Source of the DNA: Paraburkholderia bryophila
Lineage (GTDB): Bacteria; Pseudomonadota; Gammaproteobacteria; Burkholderiales; Burkholderiaceae
DNA: 64,000 nucleotides
Direction of reading: 5' to 3'
Assembly: GCF_013409255.1 (NCBI RefSeq)
Contig: NZ_JACCAS010000002.1
Location: 62,001 to 126,000 of the forward strand
The notes beneath the pieces are model-generated. The model was not told the DNA's origin. It made no database searches and saw only the letters and a list, made by a program, of their open reading frames with translations. Below, piece after piece: positions 9,338-17,842 of the stretch; position 1 is the stretch's first letter; each line of letters begins with the position of its first letter. The translations under genes were made by a program, and so were the position numbers.

Positions 9338-10228
9338 TCATTGCGTGGACGTTCCCTGCCCGCTTCGACGAGCCAACACAGACGACGCGCGCGCGCTGAT
9401 CATCCAGCAGGCCGCGGTGTAACGAACTTCGGTTCCGTGGACATACGGATCAAAAGCAGCGCGAACAGACTCGATGACTTGCGTGCGCGTCGGCTCATCC
9501 ATCTCTCCCTGAAGCATCATGCCGAGAGGGCCGAGCCGACTGAAGTAGCCGACCAATTCCTGCTCGAGCAGCGTGCAGGCTATATCGATCGATTGGATAT
9601 CTACGTCCACCCAGCCGCTCGCGTCGAGGATAGAAGCAACCCGCTGCCGATCCGCGAAAGAGAACTGCCCCGGCGCGTCGGGTCGGCGGGTGGGCAAGTC
9701 AGGCAACAGAGACGCGGCGGCACGCTCGGCGGTCGTCATGAACGGATTGTCCACCGGGCTGCGCCAGGCGATGCAATGCATTTCGGCGCCGTCCCTTGCC
9801 GCGCGCCCCAGATTCGCGAAGGCCAACGCCGGGTCATCGAAAAACATGACGCCGAAACGCGACATGATCCTGTCGAAGCTTGCCGGCTCGAAGGCATGAG
9901 TCTGCGCATCGGCACAGATAAAGCTAGCCGTCGAGTTCGCCCGTTCGGCACGCCCCTGGGCAACGGCAATCATCGGCACCGAGACATCGACTCCGATGCA
10001 ATGGCCTTTCACGCCAAGCCGTCGTGCCGCCGCCAGCGTCGTACTGCCCGTGCCACAGCCGACGTCGAGCACCCGAAGCCCGGCGCCGACGCCCATCATG
10101 TCGACAAGCAAGTCTTCGAAAGGCTGGAACATTTGATCGAGTACCGCCTGCGCGGCGATCCATGCGCGCCCGGAACTGCCATTCCAAAGTGCCGTTTGTG
10201 CGTTGCCAGTGTGCTGCGTGTTGTCCAT
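9338..10228 (-). CDS. SAM-dependent class I methyltransferase
   Basis: 296 residues. The SAM-binding motif I is RVLDVGCGTGSTTLAAARRL (about residues 51-70), motif II CIGVDVSVPMIAVAQ, then FICADAQTHAF and DRIMSRFGVMFFDDPA, typical of UbiE/COQ5-like small-molecule methyltransferases (YcgJ/PhcB-type unrelated). The last 15 residues (SVLARRSGQGTSTQ) look unlike the family and may be a read-through tail. It is divergent from a MerR regulator around a 14-base palindrome, so probably controlled by it. The substrate is unknown. Confidence 0.8.
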   Translation of the reverse strand: MDNTQHTGNAQTALWNGSSGRAWIAAQAVLDQMFQPFEDLLVDMMGVGAGLRVLDVGCGTGSTTLAAARRLGVKGHCIGVDVSVPMIAVAQGRAERANSTASFICADAQTHAFEPASFDRIMSRFGVMFFDDPALAFANLGRAARDGAEMHCIAWRSPVDNPFMTTAERAAASLLPDLPTRRPDAPGQFSFADRQRVASILDASGWVDVDIQSIDIACTLLEQELVGYFSRLGPLGMMLQGEMDEPTRTQVIESVRAAFDPYVHGTEVRYTAACWMISARASSVLARRSGQGTSTQ

Positions 10229-10283
10229 GATCCTTGTCCTTGGCTTGGCTTGTCGCGGGGAGCGGAAGCTAAACTATGCAGGT

Positions 10284-10297
10284 TCAAGTCGACTTGA
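10284..10297. promoter_or_regulatory. MerR-type operator palindrome
   Basis: Perfect 14-base palindrome TCAAGTCGACTTGA between the divergent methyltransferase and MerR genes. The flanks (GGT before, GGTC after) make it resemble the SoxR/MerR-class CCTCAAGT-ACTTGAGG box. It lies 9 bases before the merR start and about 56 bases from the methyltransferase start. Direct binding is inferred from family habit. Confidence 0.55.
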
Positions 10298-10306
10298 GGT
10301 CAAGCG

Positions 10307-10738
10307 ATGATCAAGCTAGATATCGGCGAAGTGGTGCAACGCTCCGGCGTTCCCGCATCGACGTTGCGGTTCTACGAGGAAAAGGGGCTGATTGCATCGA
10401 ACGGTCGCAGAGGATTGCGCCGTCTCTTCGATCCCAGCGTGCTGGACCGGCTCGCATTGATCGCGCTGGGACGCGCCGCGAGTTTCTCGCTGGACGACAT
10501 CGCGGCAATGTTCGCGCCGGCGGGACCGCCGAACATCGATCGTCGGATGCTCGCGGCCAAAGCCGAGGAACTGGACAGGACGATCCGCAAGCTGAGCATC
10601 ATGCGCGACGGACTACGGCATGCCGCCGCGTGCCCTGCGCCGAGTCATATGGAGTGCCCCACGTTCCGCCGGATACTTCGCGCTGTGGCGTCAGGGGCTG
10701 CGGGCGCGCGAACCAGGAAAACCCCATCGCGAACGTAG
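10307..10738 (+). CDS. MerR-family transcriptional regulator
   Basis: 143 residues. The N-terminal winged helix-turn-helix is typical (DIGEVVQRSGVPASTLRFYE, then EKGLIASNGRRGLRRLF), followed by a coiled-coil dimer helix (AAKAEELDRTIRKLSIMRDG). The two cysteines of CPAPSHMECPTF match a common MerR subgroup with a C-terminal CxxxSHxECP motif, but this is not the four-cysteine iron-sulfur cluster of SoxR. It is divergent from the methyltransferase and overlaps its own probable operator at 10284-10297, suggesting autoregulation plus control of the methyltransferase. Confidence 0.85.
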   Translation: MIKLDIGEVVQRSGVPASTLRFYEEKGLIASNGRRGLRRLFDPSVLDRLALIALGRAASFSLDDIAAMFAPAGPPNIDRRMLAAKAEELDRTIRKLSIMRDGLRHAAACPAPSHMECPTFRRILRAVASGAAGARTRKTPSRT

Positions 10739-10742
10739 CGCT

Positions 10743-11169
10743 CTACGGGCTATTCGCAGACGGTGCGGCAACGGTCTTTCCCGCCGCCGCAAACGGCCCT
10801 TTGTAGACCAGAACGTTGCCGAGTGCATAAAGTTGGCACCCGACTCCGCCTCTTTCTTCGCAAACCTTTGTCGCTTTAGCTTGCGCCTCCTTGCCGATCG
10901 CGGCCTGAACGCTATTGGCCCAGTGGCGAGCGCCCTCGGTGAGGTTGCAGTTCGCGCGGAAGTAGGTGCCTCCGGACGAGCCGAATCCTTCGCGCGTCGG
11001 CACCACCACCGCGTACCCGCGCCGTGCGAATTCGATCGCCTGAAAATAGAAGGAGTCGTCCTGCTGCATGACGGGGTTGCCGTCTGCCTTACCGTGATTG
11101 ATGACGACGAGCGGGAACGGACCATCGCCTGGCGGCGCATGCCAGCGGAACGCTGAAAGCAGATTTCAT
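10743..11169 (-). pseudogene. Alpha/beta hydrolase remnant with internal deletions
   Basis: A start MKSAFSVPLA at 11169 changes frame almost at once into WHAPPGDGPFPLVVINHGKA, then FYFQAIEFARRGYAVVVPTR and EGFGSSGGTYFRANCNL. This is the N-terminal core of a dienelactone-hydrolase-like secreted esterase. After TEGARHWANSVQAAI the region that should hold the nucleophile elbow (GxSxGG) is absent, and the text continues with a different Cys-rich tail (KVCEERGGVGCQLYALGNVL). Two deletions (signal peptide region and catalytic middle) are inferred, so the product would be inactive. Confidence 0.6.
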
Positions 11170-11237
11170 GACGATGATCTTTCTCAACCTGTCCGCATTC
11201 GCCGTATCACGCCGCCTCTCTGCTCCGCCCTCCCCAC

Positions 11238-12248
11238 CTACCCGAACGTCGGTTCCAGAAACCGCTCGATCCAGACTGCCAAACGGTCGGCCGCAAAACT
11301 GGCATTGCGTGTGCCGGCACGGCAAACGATCGCATCACCTTCACGCACAAACTGCAGCGCGCCGCCGGCCTCTTCCAGCCACAGCAGGCAGGCCAGCCAT
11401 GCAGCGTGCTCGGCCGATACGGCCTGACCCACCGGCCGCGTGAGGAACTCGTTGAGCGTGGTCGGCGAAGTCCAGATCAGCGCATCGCCACCGCCGCGCA
11501 CTGTGGCGCCGAGGACGTCGGTGAAGACCTGCAGCGCATCGGCCGCGCTACGCCCCGCATGCTGCGTGCGCAGTTCCGCCAGGCGCAGGCTGACCGCGTG
11601 GCCGAAGCTGCCGCCGCATTCGCTCTCGGCACGCACCAGGTCGGCGTAGTCCATACGTTGCCAGTCCGGCTCGGCATTGCGCGTACCGGCCAGGTCGGTA
11701 CCGGCCAGGTAGGTTTCCATCGGCTGGAAGCGGCCCGGGCCGATCAGGCTGGCGCACAGCGTGTGCACGATGCCGATGCGGGTGGCCAGGGTCTGCGTCT
11801 GCAGCACGCTCAGCTTCTCGCGCACGAGCTGGTCGCGTTCCTTGCGCAGTCCCGCCAGCTCCAGCGCCTGCTTCATTTCCATACGCAGCGCCGTGATGTC
11901 CCACGGCTTCTTGATATAGCGATGGATTTGCCCTTGATTGACGGCCTCGACGGTCTGGTCCAGCTCCGAATAGGCCGTCGTCAGGATCCGGACGATGTGC
12001 GGATAGCGTTCGCGCGCATAGCGCAGCAGTTCGTTGCCGTGTTCGCCCGGCATACGCTGGTCGGACACCAGCACGGCCAGACTGTCGGCATGCGCGTCCA
12101 GCATTGCCTTGCCGTCTTCCACGGAGGCGCCCGTCACGACCGGCGCGATCGCGCCGATGGCGCGCTCGAAGTACTTGACCGCGGTGGCTTCGTCATCAAC
12201 GAACAGAATCGCCGGGGGCGGTGTCTGGTTGGCAATCGTATTGCTCAT
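11238..12248 (-). CDS. phcQ: PhcQ-like response regulator
   Basis: 336 residues. N-terminal receiver (AILFVDDEATAVKYFERAI, phospho-acceptor region VLVSDQRMPGEHGNELL, YIKKPW with the conserved lysine), then a short coiled coil and a C-terminal domain of about 190 residues without a DNA-binding helix-turn-helix. It is the last gene of a four-gene set in the order of the Ralstonia phcBSRQ quorum-sensing operon, where PhcQ helps set activity of the global regulator PhcA. Its ATG overlaps the old phcR stop (ATGA), so translation was originally coupled. No phcA is present here. Named by synteny and domain content. Confidence 0.7.
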   Translation of the reverse strand: MSNTIANQTPPPAILFVDDEATAVKYFERAIGAIAPVVTGASVEDGKAMLDAHADSLAVLVSDQRMPGEHGNELLRYARERYPHIVRILTTAYSELDQTVEAVNQGQIHRYIKKPWDITALRMEMKQALELAGLRKERDQLVREKLSVLQTQTLATRIGIVHTLCASLIGPGRFQPMETYLAGTDLAGTRNAEPDWQRMDYADLVRAESECGGSFGHAVSLRLAELRTQHAGRSAADALQVFTDVLGATVRGGGDALIWTSPTTLNEFLTRPVGQAVSAEHAAWLACLLWLEEAGGALQFVREGDAIVCRAGTRNASFAADRLAVWIERFLEPTFG

Positions 12249-12843
12249 TGGTAACTCCTGTGGATTCGATCCTTGAAATTTTGGAATGCCAGCGTCACGG
12301 TCGGGCCGGCGCTGGACGCGGATGCGATCCTGATACTCCCGCCGAAGGACTGCATAACGCGGTTGCAGAAAATCATGCCGATGCCAATACCGCTCACGCC
12401 GGCGTTCGTGATCACTGAGTCGACCAGCAAGCGCGGTATCACTTCGGGCGCAATGCCGAAGCCGCTGTCGCTGCTGCCAGCATCTCGCGGACCGTACTCA
12501 GGCCTAGCGGCTTCTCCAGGACTCGAAACACCTCGCCAGCATTGTCCGCTTCCAGTAGCGCGTCCTTATCCGCGTAGGCGGTCACGAGGATCCGCACGAT
12601 ATGCGGATACGCCTGCGACACCTGTCGCAACAGGTCGCCGCCGTGCCGGCCCGGCATGCGAAAGTCGGTCACGAGGATCGCCACCCGTGCCCCTTCGCGG
12701 CTCAGGATCGACAGGGCTTCGTCCGCGTCGCTCGCGAGCAGCACCTCATAGTCGCTGCCGGCCGCGCGCGCGAAGTACTTGCGAGCCAATTCCTCGTCAT
12801 CGGCATAGACGACAATCTGCCGTGCTTGCTGGGTCTCGGTCAT
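12245..12843 (-). pseudogene. phcR: PhcR-like receiver-ATPase, internal deletion
   Basis: Start MTETQQARQIVVYADDEELA at 12843, 7 bases after phcS. A complete receiver follows (ILVTDFRMPGRHGGDLL, LVTAYADKDALL, FRVLEKPLGLS), stopping at 12439 after 134 residues. In the next frame the sequence resumes with SDSGFGIAPEVIPRLLVDSV, IGIGMIFCNRVMQSFGGSI and TVTLAFQNFKDRIHRSYQ, the G-boxes and end of a histidine-kinase ATPase domain, ending in a stop that overlaps phcQ. The dimerisation/phospho-transfer helices and ATPase N-box are missing. I infer a deletion that also shifted the frame. A 134-residue receiver-only protein may still be made. Confidence 0.7.
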
Positions 12844-12850
12844 GTCGGCA

Positions 12851-14188
12851 TCACTCGGCACGCGGCAGATCGAAGTTGAACGCCGTCCACTTGCCCAACT
12901 CGCTTTCCGCAAACAGTGTGCCGCCGTGCCGCTCCACCACCGCATAGCTGATGGACAGACCAAGGCCGAGGCCCTGGCCGACTTCGCGGGTCGTGAAGAA
13001 TGGCTCAAACACCCGCGCCAGATTCTCCGCGGCGATCCCCGGGCCGTTGTCGCGCACCTTCAGGTGCAACCGCTCGTCTTGCCATTGCGCCTCGACATGA
13101 ACCTGCGGCGATACGGTGCCGGCCTTGTGCATGGCCAGCGCGGCATTCGAGAACAGGTTGATGAGCACGCCGATCACTGCGGCTTCGTCGCCCAGCACCA
13201 GGGTGTCGAGGGGCAGCTCGCGCGTAATCGTCACGCCGCGCAACTCATGCGCGCTCAGCCGGATCGACGAATCGAGCGCCTTCTCGAACAGGAACGGCAC
13301 GTCGTCGGCCGTCGCTCCGGGCTTGCGGTACGCAAAGGTCTTCAGGTCCGACACGATATGCTGGATGCGGTGCATGCCCTGCCGGGCATCCGTCAGGCAT
13401 TCCTGCAGCGACGGGCTGTCTTTGACCTGCGGTTCTTCCATCGCGACTTCGATCGCCATCAGGCAGAAGTTGACCGGGTTGTTGACCTCGTGGAGCAGCC
13501 CCGCGGACAACGTACCGATTGCCGCCATCTTCTCCTGCTGCAACAACTGGCCCTTGATCTTCGCGAGACTTTCATTGGTGCGGGCGAGTTGCTCGTTCTT
13601 GTGCGCCACCTCATCCTTTAGTCGGAAAAGCTGGAAGCGGCCCTTCTCGTTGAAGTAGGTGTAAATGGAGCTGGCCAACGCGCAGAAGAAGATCAGGATG
13701 AGCTGGAACTGAAACTTGCTTGGGTTGAGTATGCCGCCCGGATGCGCCGTGCAGGCGATGTAATAGAGGCAGACCGTAGCCAGGCCGAACGCGAGCGTCT
13801 GCCAGTAGCCGGAGGGAAACAGGATCCCCACCGCGAAGATCGTCAGGCTGAGTCCGGCATAGAACAGCGACTCCTCGCCCTGCGTGAAATAAATCATCCA
13901 GGAGATCATGGCCTGCGGCAGCAGCAGCCAGAAGAAGGTGATCACCTGCACGTGGCGCCGACCCATCTTCGTGTAAAGCGAGAGCAAGGCCAAGCCGATG
14001 GCCACGCTGGTCAGCACCCGAACCGTCGCAAAGTACTTCTGCTCCGACGGATACACGACGTAGTCGAGCGCCACGCCCATCAGCACCAGCAGGATCACGG
14101 TCAGACCGCCGGCCTTGCTGCAAAGCAAGCGGTAGTCGCGCAACTCTTCACGATAGTTCGAATGCAGCTCAACCAGGGACGTTGTCAT
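12851..14188 (-). CDS. phcS: PhcS-like membrane histidine kinase
   Basis: 445 residues. Six hydrophobic segments occupy roughly residues 20-190 (such as LTVILLVLMGVALDYVVYP and ITFFWLLLPQAMISWMIYF). A coiled coil leads to the phospho-acceptor histidine in GTLSAGLLHEVNNPVNF. The ATPase domain has NLFSNAALAMH, DNGPGIAAENLARVFEPFF and GLGLGLSISYAVVERHGG. In Ralstonia, PhcS senses the fatty-acid methyl-ester signal made by PhcB and phosphorylates PhcR. Here it starts one base after the phcB stop, so the two are translationally linked. Identification rests on the multi-span architecture and gene order. Confidence 0.8.
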   Translation of the reverse strand: MTTSLVELHSNYREELRDYRLLCSKAGGLTVILLVLMGVALDYVVYPSEQKYFATVRVLTSVAIGLALLSLYTKMGRRHVQVITFFWLLLPQAMISWMIYFTQGEESLFYAGLSLTIFAVGILFPSGYWQTLAFGLATVCLYYIACTAHPGGILNPSKFQFQLILIFFCALASSIYTYFNEKGRFQLFRLKDEVAHKNEQLARTNESLAKIKGQLLQQEKMAAIGTLSAGLLHEVNNPVNFCLMAIEVAMEEPQVKDSPSLQECLTDARQGMHRIQHIVSDLKTFAYRKPGATADDVPFLFEKALDSSIRLSAHELRGVTITRELPLDTLVLGDEAAVIGVLINLFSNAALAMHKAGTVSPQVHVEAQWQDERLHLKVRDNGPGIAAENLARVFEPFFTTREVGQGLGLGLSISYAVVERHGGTLFAESELGKWTAFNFDLPRAE

Positions 14189-14189
14189 C

Positions 14190-15596
14190 TCAGGCTACTT
14201 GTAGCTGGCCGACGATCACCTCAGCAAACACATTCACGCCGGTTACGTCCGTGTACAGACGCGGCTCGCCGCAGTCTTCCGGCATGATTTCGGCCATCTG
14301 TGCCTCGTTGCGGTAGATCAGGTACCACTCCAGCACGTGCTCCATGCTGAAGCGCTCCGGGTTGTCGGCGTGAACATTGGTGACCAGCAGGTGGCCGCCC
14401 CGCCGGGTGCGGCTGGCGAAATGCTGGTTCAGCCGCGCACAGACCTTGTCCGACAAATAGTCGAACAGACCGGCGCAATAGACCGCGTCGAATTCGCGGA
14501 CGTCCGGTGCGTCCGCATCCATCCGGCGCTTGAGCAGATGATGAACCGAATCATGCGTGAAGCTGATGGTCATGCGCTTGCCCATTTTCTGCGCGATGGA
14601 CCCCAGGCGCTCGCGCGTCCAGTCCAGCGTCTCCTGACTGAAGTCGAGCAGTTCGAACGTCAGCCATTCCGGTTCGTCGTATTCATGGATGAAGCGCTGG
14701 ATTTCCTGAGCCGGGCCGCAACCCACGTTCAGCACTTTGAACGGCCGCCCCGCGGCGCGCGCTTCATTGGCGAGGCGGGTCAGGTAGTTCACCAGCAGTT
14801 CGACGCGATTGCGGTGCGCGCGTGCCACGGCTGTCTGCAGGAAGGCCGCGTTGACGATCTGGAAATAGGTGCTCGGACCCTGACGGGGATCGTCGAGCAT
14901 CTGGTTGACCATCTGATAGTCACCGGCGTAGCCCAACGGCTTCGTGAAGGTGCGGAACACGAACGGCGAGCGCAGCAGCAGCGGATGTAGCGCAGCCTGC
15001 GCAAAGGCGCGGTGTGCCGGCGCCAGTTCTTCGTCGACCAGGCGAGCCTCGCCTTCGAATTCGTCGAAGTAGGACTTGGTCTTTTCCATCAGCGGCGATG
15101 CCAGTTCGAGGAAGTAGTCCGCGCGCAGGGTTTTGCCTTCTTTCGGCATGGTGTCCGCCAGGTCCGCCTGTTCGACCCAGCGCGACATGTCCGACAGAAA
15201 AGCGCGGATATGGTTGACCGCGATCTGGTACTCGGGGCGGATCTGGAAACGCTCGGCCCAGCCCTGCACGAACCGGCGGGCTTCTTCCCCCACCGTGCGC
15301 GCTTCCAGCGTGCCGCCACTCAGTTCGCGCCACTCGGCGATCAGCGTGACCGAGACAATGGCGGTCAGGCCGGTATTGACCATGCTGATCACGACCGCCT
15401 TGCCCGAATAGGCGAGTTCCACGCCCATCTTGACCGACAGATCGTTCAGCACCTCGCTGACCTGAACGATCGAGTACGGGTTATAGACCTCCATCACCAG
15501 GGACTTCCGCTGGAGATTGATGATCGTGCCTCGCACCTGCTCACCCTGCGAGTTGAGGAAGCTCACTACCGGATCGATTTGCGTTTTGGAATACAC
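14190..15596 (-). CDS. phcB: PhcB-like signal synthase (SAM methyltransferase)
   Basis: About 468 residues. An N-terminal PilZ-like beta domain (GTIINLQRKSLVMEVYNPYS) precedes a helical region and a C-terminal SAM-methyltransferase domain (FKVLNVGCGPAQEIQRFIHE, ELLDFSQETLDWTRERLG, FDAVYCAGLFDYLSDKV). This matches PhcB, which makes 3-hydroxy fatty-acid methyl ester quorum signals in Ralstonia; the exact product here is unknown. The start is uncertain: a GTG at 15596 gives VYSKTQIDPVVSF, a TTG at 15623 gives nine more residues, and neither has a good ribosome-binding site. It is the first gene of phcBSRQ. Confidence 0.75.
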   Translation of the reverse strand: MYSKTQIDPVVSFLNSQGEQVRGTIINLQRKSLVMEVYNPYSIVQVSEVLNDLSVKMGVELAYSGKAVVISMVNTGLTAIVSVTLIAEWRELSGGTLEARTVGEEARRFVQGWAERFQIRPEYQIAVNHIRAFLSDMSRWVEQADLADTMPKEGKTLRADYFLELASPLMEKTKSYFDEFEGEARLVDEELAPAHRAFAQAALHPLLLRSPFVFRTFTKPLGYAGDYQMVNQMLDDPRQGPSTYFQIVNAAFLQTAVARAHRNRVELLVNYLTRLANEARAAGRPFKVLNVGCGPAQEIQRFIHEYDEPEWLTFELLDFSQETLDWTRERLGSIAQKMGKRMTISFTHDSVHHLLKRRMDADAPDVREFDAVYCAGLFDYLSDKVCARLNQHFASRTRRGGHLLVTNVHADNPERFSMEHVLEWYLIYRNEAQMAEIMPEDCGEPRLYTDVTGVNVFAEVIVGQLQVA

Positions 15597-15623
15597 AGTA
15601 TGGCGGCCAGGTAAGTACCACAA

Positions 15624-16077
15624 GAAGTTGGTTTGAAATCTGGTGCCATACCCAGGCCAGTAGGCGGCCCGGTTCAGCGTCGATGGTTCCTCGGTTCAGG
15701 TGACGAAGCGTCGCCATCGGTATTTCAGTTGCCGCCACGGCAGCCCGTTTTTTCTGGGCAACACACCACTTCCTCCCGAACTGCATCGGCCAGACAAAGT
15801 ATGCATTTGACTTATCCGCGTGACCTCGCGACTGCACGTGCACAACTGGCATCGCGGTTCAACGAGACTCGTTAGCCTGGTGGGCCTGAGGGCCCGTTTC
15901 GGAACAGCACTGACTTTTGCGTCTGCAGCATTCTACTGATAAAAAAGAATGCTGTCGTCTCACTCGCGTAATGAAGTTCGACAGCCAGCGCTCACGTATC
16001 AGGCAGCAAAGATCACTTGCACTGCGGCTCGCCTTGAATATATGATCTGTATACGTTTCGTATATCGAGGGAATGGT
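15624..16077. other. Intergenic region between phcB and the ParD-like gene
   Basis: No convincing gene on either strand. It should hold the phcB promoter. A 9-base inverted repeat with an 11-base loop (CAGCATTCT at 15926-15934, AGAATGCTG at 15946-15954) could form a hairpin but lacks a T run on either side. Confidence 0.4.
16050..16064. promoter_or_regulatory. Operator-like palindrome upstream of ParD-like gene
   Basis: TATACG-TTT-CGTATA, a perfect inverted repeat with 6-base arms, centred 21 bases before the ParD-like start and just before its ribosome-binding site (GAGGG, 16067-16071). Antitoxin-type ribbon-helix-helix proteins commonly autorepress from such sites; binding here is inferred. 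Confidence 0.5.
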
Positions 16078-16290
16078 ATGGGTATTGTGAACATTGACGA
16101 CGATCTGCACGATCAGATCCGCAAGGCGAGCACGGTTTCGTGTCGGTCGATCAACGCGCAGGCAGCATTCTGGATCAGGATCGGCATGTTATGCGAAATG
16201 AATCCGACGCAAAGTTTCAACGAGATCATTGCTAGAGAATTGCGCGCGGCGGGCGTCGTGGAGCCAACCGCCAGGATGGCTGCCGCATGA
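16078..16290 (+). CDS. ParD-like antitoxin-family protein
   Basis: 70 residues beginning MGIVNIDDDLHDQIRKAS, with SINAQAAFWIRIGMLCEMNP in the middle: the ParD-like family, small ribbon-helix-helix-type proteins related to type II antitoxins. The ATG at 16078 was chosen because it follows a GAGGG site and opens with the family N-terminus; an upstream in-frame ATG is far outside. Its stop overlaps the start of the methionine aminopeptidase gene (ATGA), so the two are translated together. No RelE/ParE toxin is adjacent, so the partner in this locus is the aminopeptidase. Confidence 0.75.
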   Translation: MGIVNIDDDLHDQIRKASTVSCRSINAQAAFWIRIGMLCEMNPTQSFNEIIARELRAAGVVEPTARMAAA

Positions 16291-17054
16291 CCAAGCGGCC
16301 GGAAGAAATCGCCTTGATGGCGGAGTCAGGCAAGTTGCTCGCGGAAGTATTTGGCCATCTGGACCGGTTGAATTTGATCGGCATGTCGACCATGCAGGTC
16401 AACGATCTCGTCGACAGCCTGATCGTGAATGACCTGAACGCACGCCCTGCCAGCAAAGGGCAATACGACTACGCCTACGCACTTAATTCCTCGCGCAACA
16501 GTGTGGTTTGCCATGGCGTTCCCTCCACAACGGACGTATTGCAAAGCGGGGATATCGTTAATTTCGACATCACGTTAGAGAAGAACGGCTATATCGCCGA
16601 CTCGAGCAAAACCTACCTTGTCGGCGAGGTGTCCCCACTAGCCGAACGACTCGTGCAAGTGACTTATGAAGCGATGTGGAACGGAATCAAGGCCGTTCGT
16701 CCGGGCGCCAGACTGGGCGATATCGGGCATGCGATCGAGCGCCACGCGCGGCGAAACGGCTATTCGGTCGTGAGGGAATATTGCGGGCATGGCATCGGGC
16801 GCGAAATGCACGAGGACCCGCAAGTACTGCATTGGGGAAAGCCGCGGACGGGATTGTTGTTGCGGGAAGGCATGGTGTTCACCATCGAACCGATGCTTAA
16901 CCAGGGGCGGCACACCGTTCGAACCGAAGAAGATGGCTGGACGGTCGTCACGTGCGACGGGCAACTGTCCGCGCAATTCGAGCACACCGTGGCCGTGACC
17001 CAGAACGGCGTGCGAGTCTTGACGTTGCGTCCCGAGGAACAGACGCTGAACTGA
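16287..17054 (+). CDS. map: Type I methionine aminopeptidase (paralogue)
   Basis: 255 residues, standard for type I enzymes that remove initiator methionine. Metal and catalytic residues are all visible: His in VVCHGVP, Asp in NFDITLE, Asp in IADSSKTY (in place of the usual HGDTS), His in GHGIGREMHEDP, Glu in FTIEPM and Glu in AQFEHTVAV. It lacks the N-terminal zinc-finger extension. Because it is coupled to a ParD-like gene and not to rpsB or secY genes, it is probably an accessory copy. The shared operator suggests conditional expression. Confidence 0.85.
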   Translation: MTKRPEEIALMAESGKLLAEVFGHLDRLNLIGMSTMQVNDLVDSLIVNDLNARPASKGQYDYAYALNSSRNSVVCHGVPSTTDVLQSGDIVNFDITLEKNGYIADSSKTYLVGEVSPLAERLVQVTYEAMWNGIKAVRPGARLGDIGHAIERHARRNGYSVVREYCGHGIGREMHEDPQVLHWGKPRTGLLLREGMVFTIEPMLNQGRHTVRTEEDGWTVVTCDGQLSAQFEHTVAVTQNGVRVLTLRPEEQTLN

Positions 17055-17136
17055 GGGCGCGGTCCGCGCGAATCGTGCATGGGCGAGAACGCTCGTGGCC
17101 TTCCTCAGCCGCCTCTTCTCTCTCCGCCCCTTGGTA

Positions 17137-17793
17137 TCAGCGTACCAACGGGATCAGTTCTCCGATATGTTTCGCGACGCACCGCTCGCCTCTCGCGGAC
17201 CAACGCTCGCCCGACATCGTGCCGCTCAACACGCCAATAAAGCTCACGCCGGCAGCCCGCGCCGCGTCGGCATCGACAGGATGGTCACCCACGTACACGG
17301 CTGAAGCGGCTGCCACGCGCAATTGCGTCAATGCCAGCACAATCGCATCGGGGTGGGGTTTGTGACGCTGCACGTCCTCCGCACCGACAATCACGTCCAC
17401 CAGCGGGCGCAACCGGGCGACATTCAGAATCGCCTCGATGCGGTAGCGAAACTTACTCGACACGATCGCCACCTTGATGCCCTCGGCGCGCAACCGTTCA
17501 AATAGATCGGGAACTTCCGGATAGATTCGAGTCGATGACACCATGACTTCATCGGCCCGCTCGACAAACAGACGTGCGAATTCGTCGGCGCGTTCTGCCT
17601 CTCCGTTTCCCGTCAACGTTCGGAACATTGCCTGTAACGGCAGACCAATAACGGAGTGGATCCGCCCGCTCTCGACTTCCGCGAATCCCATTGCTCGTAG
17701 TGCGTACCGCGTACATTCCACGATTCCGCTGGCCGAGTCGGCCAATGTGAGATCGAAGTCGAACAAGATGGCTTCGACATGTCCAACTGCCAT
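17137..17793 (-). CDS. HAD-superfamily phosphatase
   Basis: 218 residues from MAVGHVEAILFDFDLTLADS at 17793; a longer in-frame start at 17850 would overlap the next gene's end and adds basic, unconserved sequence. HAD motifs: nucleophile DFDLT (I), VAIVSSKF (II), KPHPDAI (III lysine) and VYVGDHPVDADAARAAG (IV). The cap is the alpha-helical type of phosphoglycolate phosphatase-like subfamily IA. Its substrate is unknown. It lies 49 bases after the small monooxygenase gene and may be co-transcribed. A short hairpin (TTGGTA/TACCAA) overlaps its stop codon. Confidence 0.8.
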   Translation of the reverse strand: MAVGHVEAILFDFDLTLADSASGIVECTRYALRAMGFAEVESGRIHSVIGLPLQAMFRTLTGNGEAERADEFARLFVERADEVMVSSTRIYPEVPDLFERLRAEGIKVAIVSSKFRYRIEAILNVARLRPLVDVIVGAEDVQRHKPHPDAIVLALTQLRVAAASAVYVGDHPVDADAARAAGVSFIGVLSGTMSGERWSARGERCVAKHIGELIPLVR

Positions 17794-17842
17794 TAAGAGG
17801 CTCCGGGTTTGGGGTTCAGATAGTCGCGCTTTGCTCCGCGAC

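Noticed and set aside
9193..9399. Possible remnant of a transporter (KPAVDRLMTASLTLIGVF)
   Set aside because: One hydrophobic stretch only, overlapping the methyltransferase end; no family could be named.
12439..12843. phcR short form as an intact single-domain response regulator
   Set aside because: ATPase G-box sequence continues directly downstream in another frame up to the phcQ overlap, showing loss of a longer gene, although the short protein may be expressed.
15926..15954. Terminator between phcB and the ParD-like gene
   Set aside because: The hairpin lacks a T run and lies upstream, not downstream, of both neighbouring genes.
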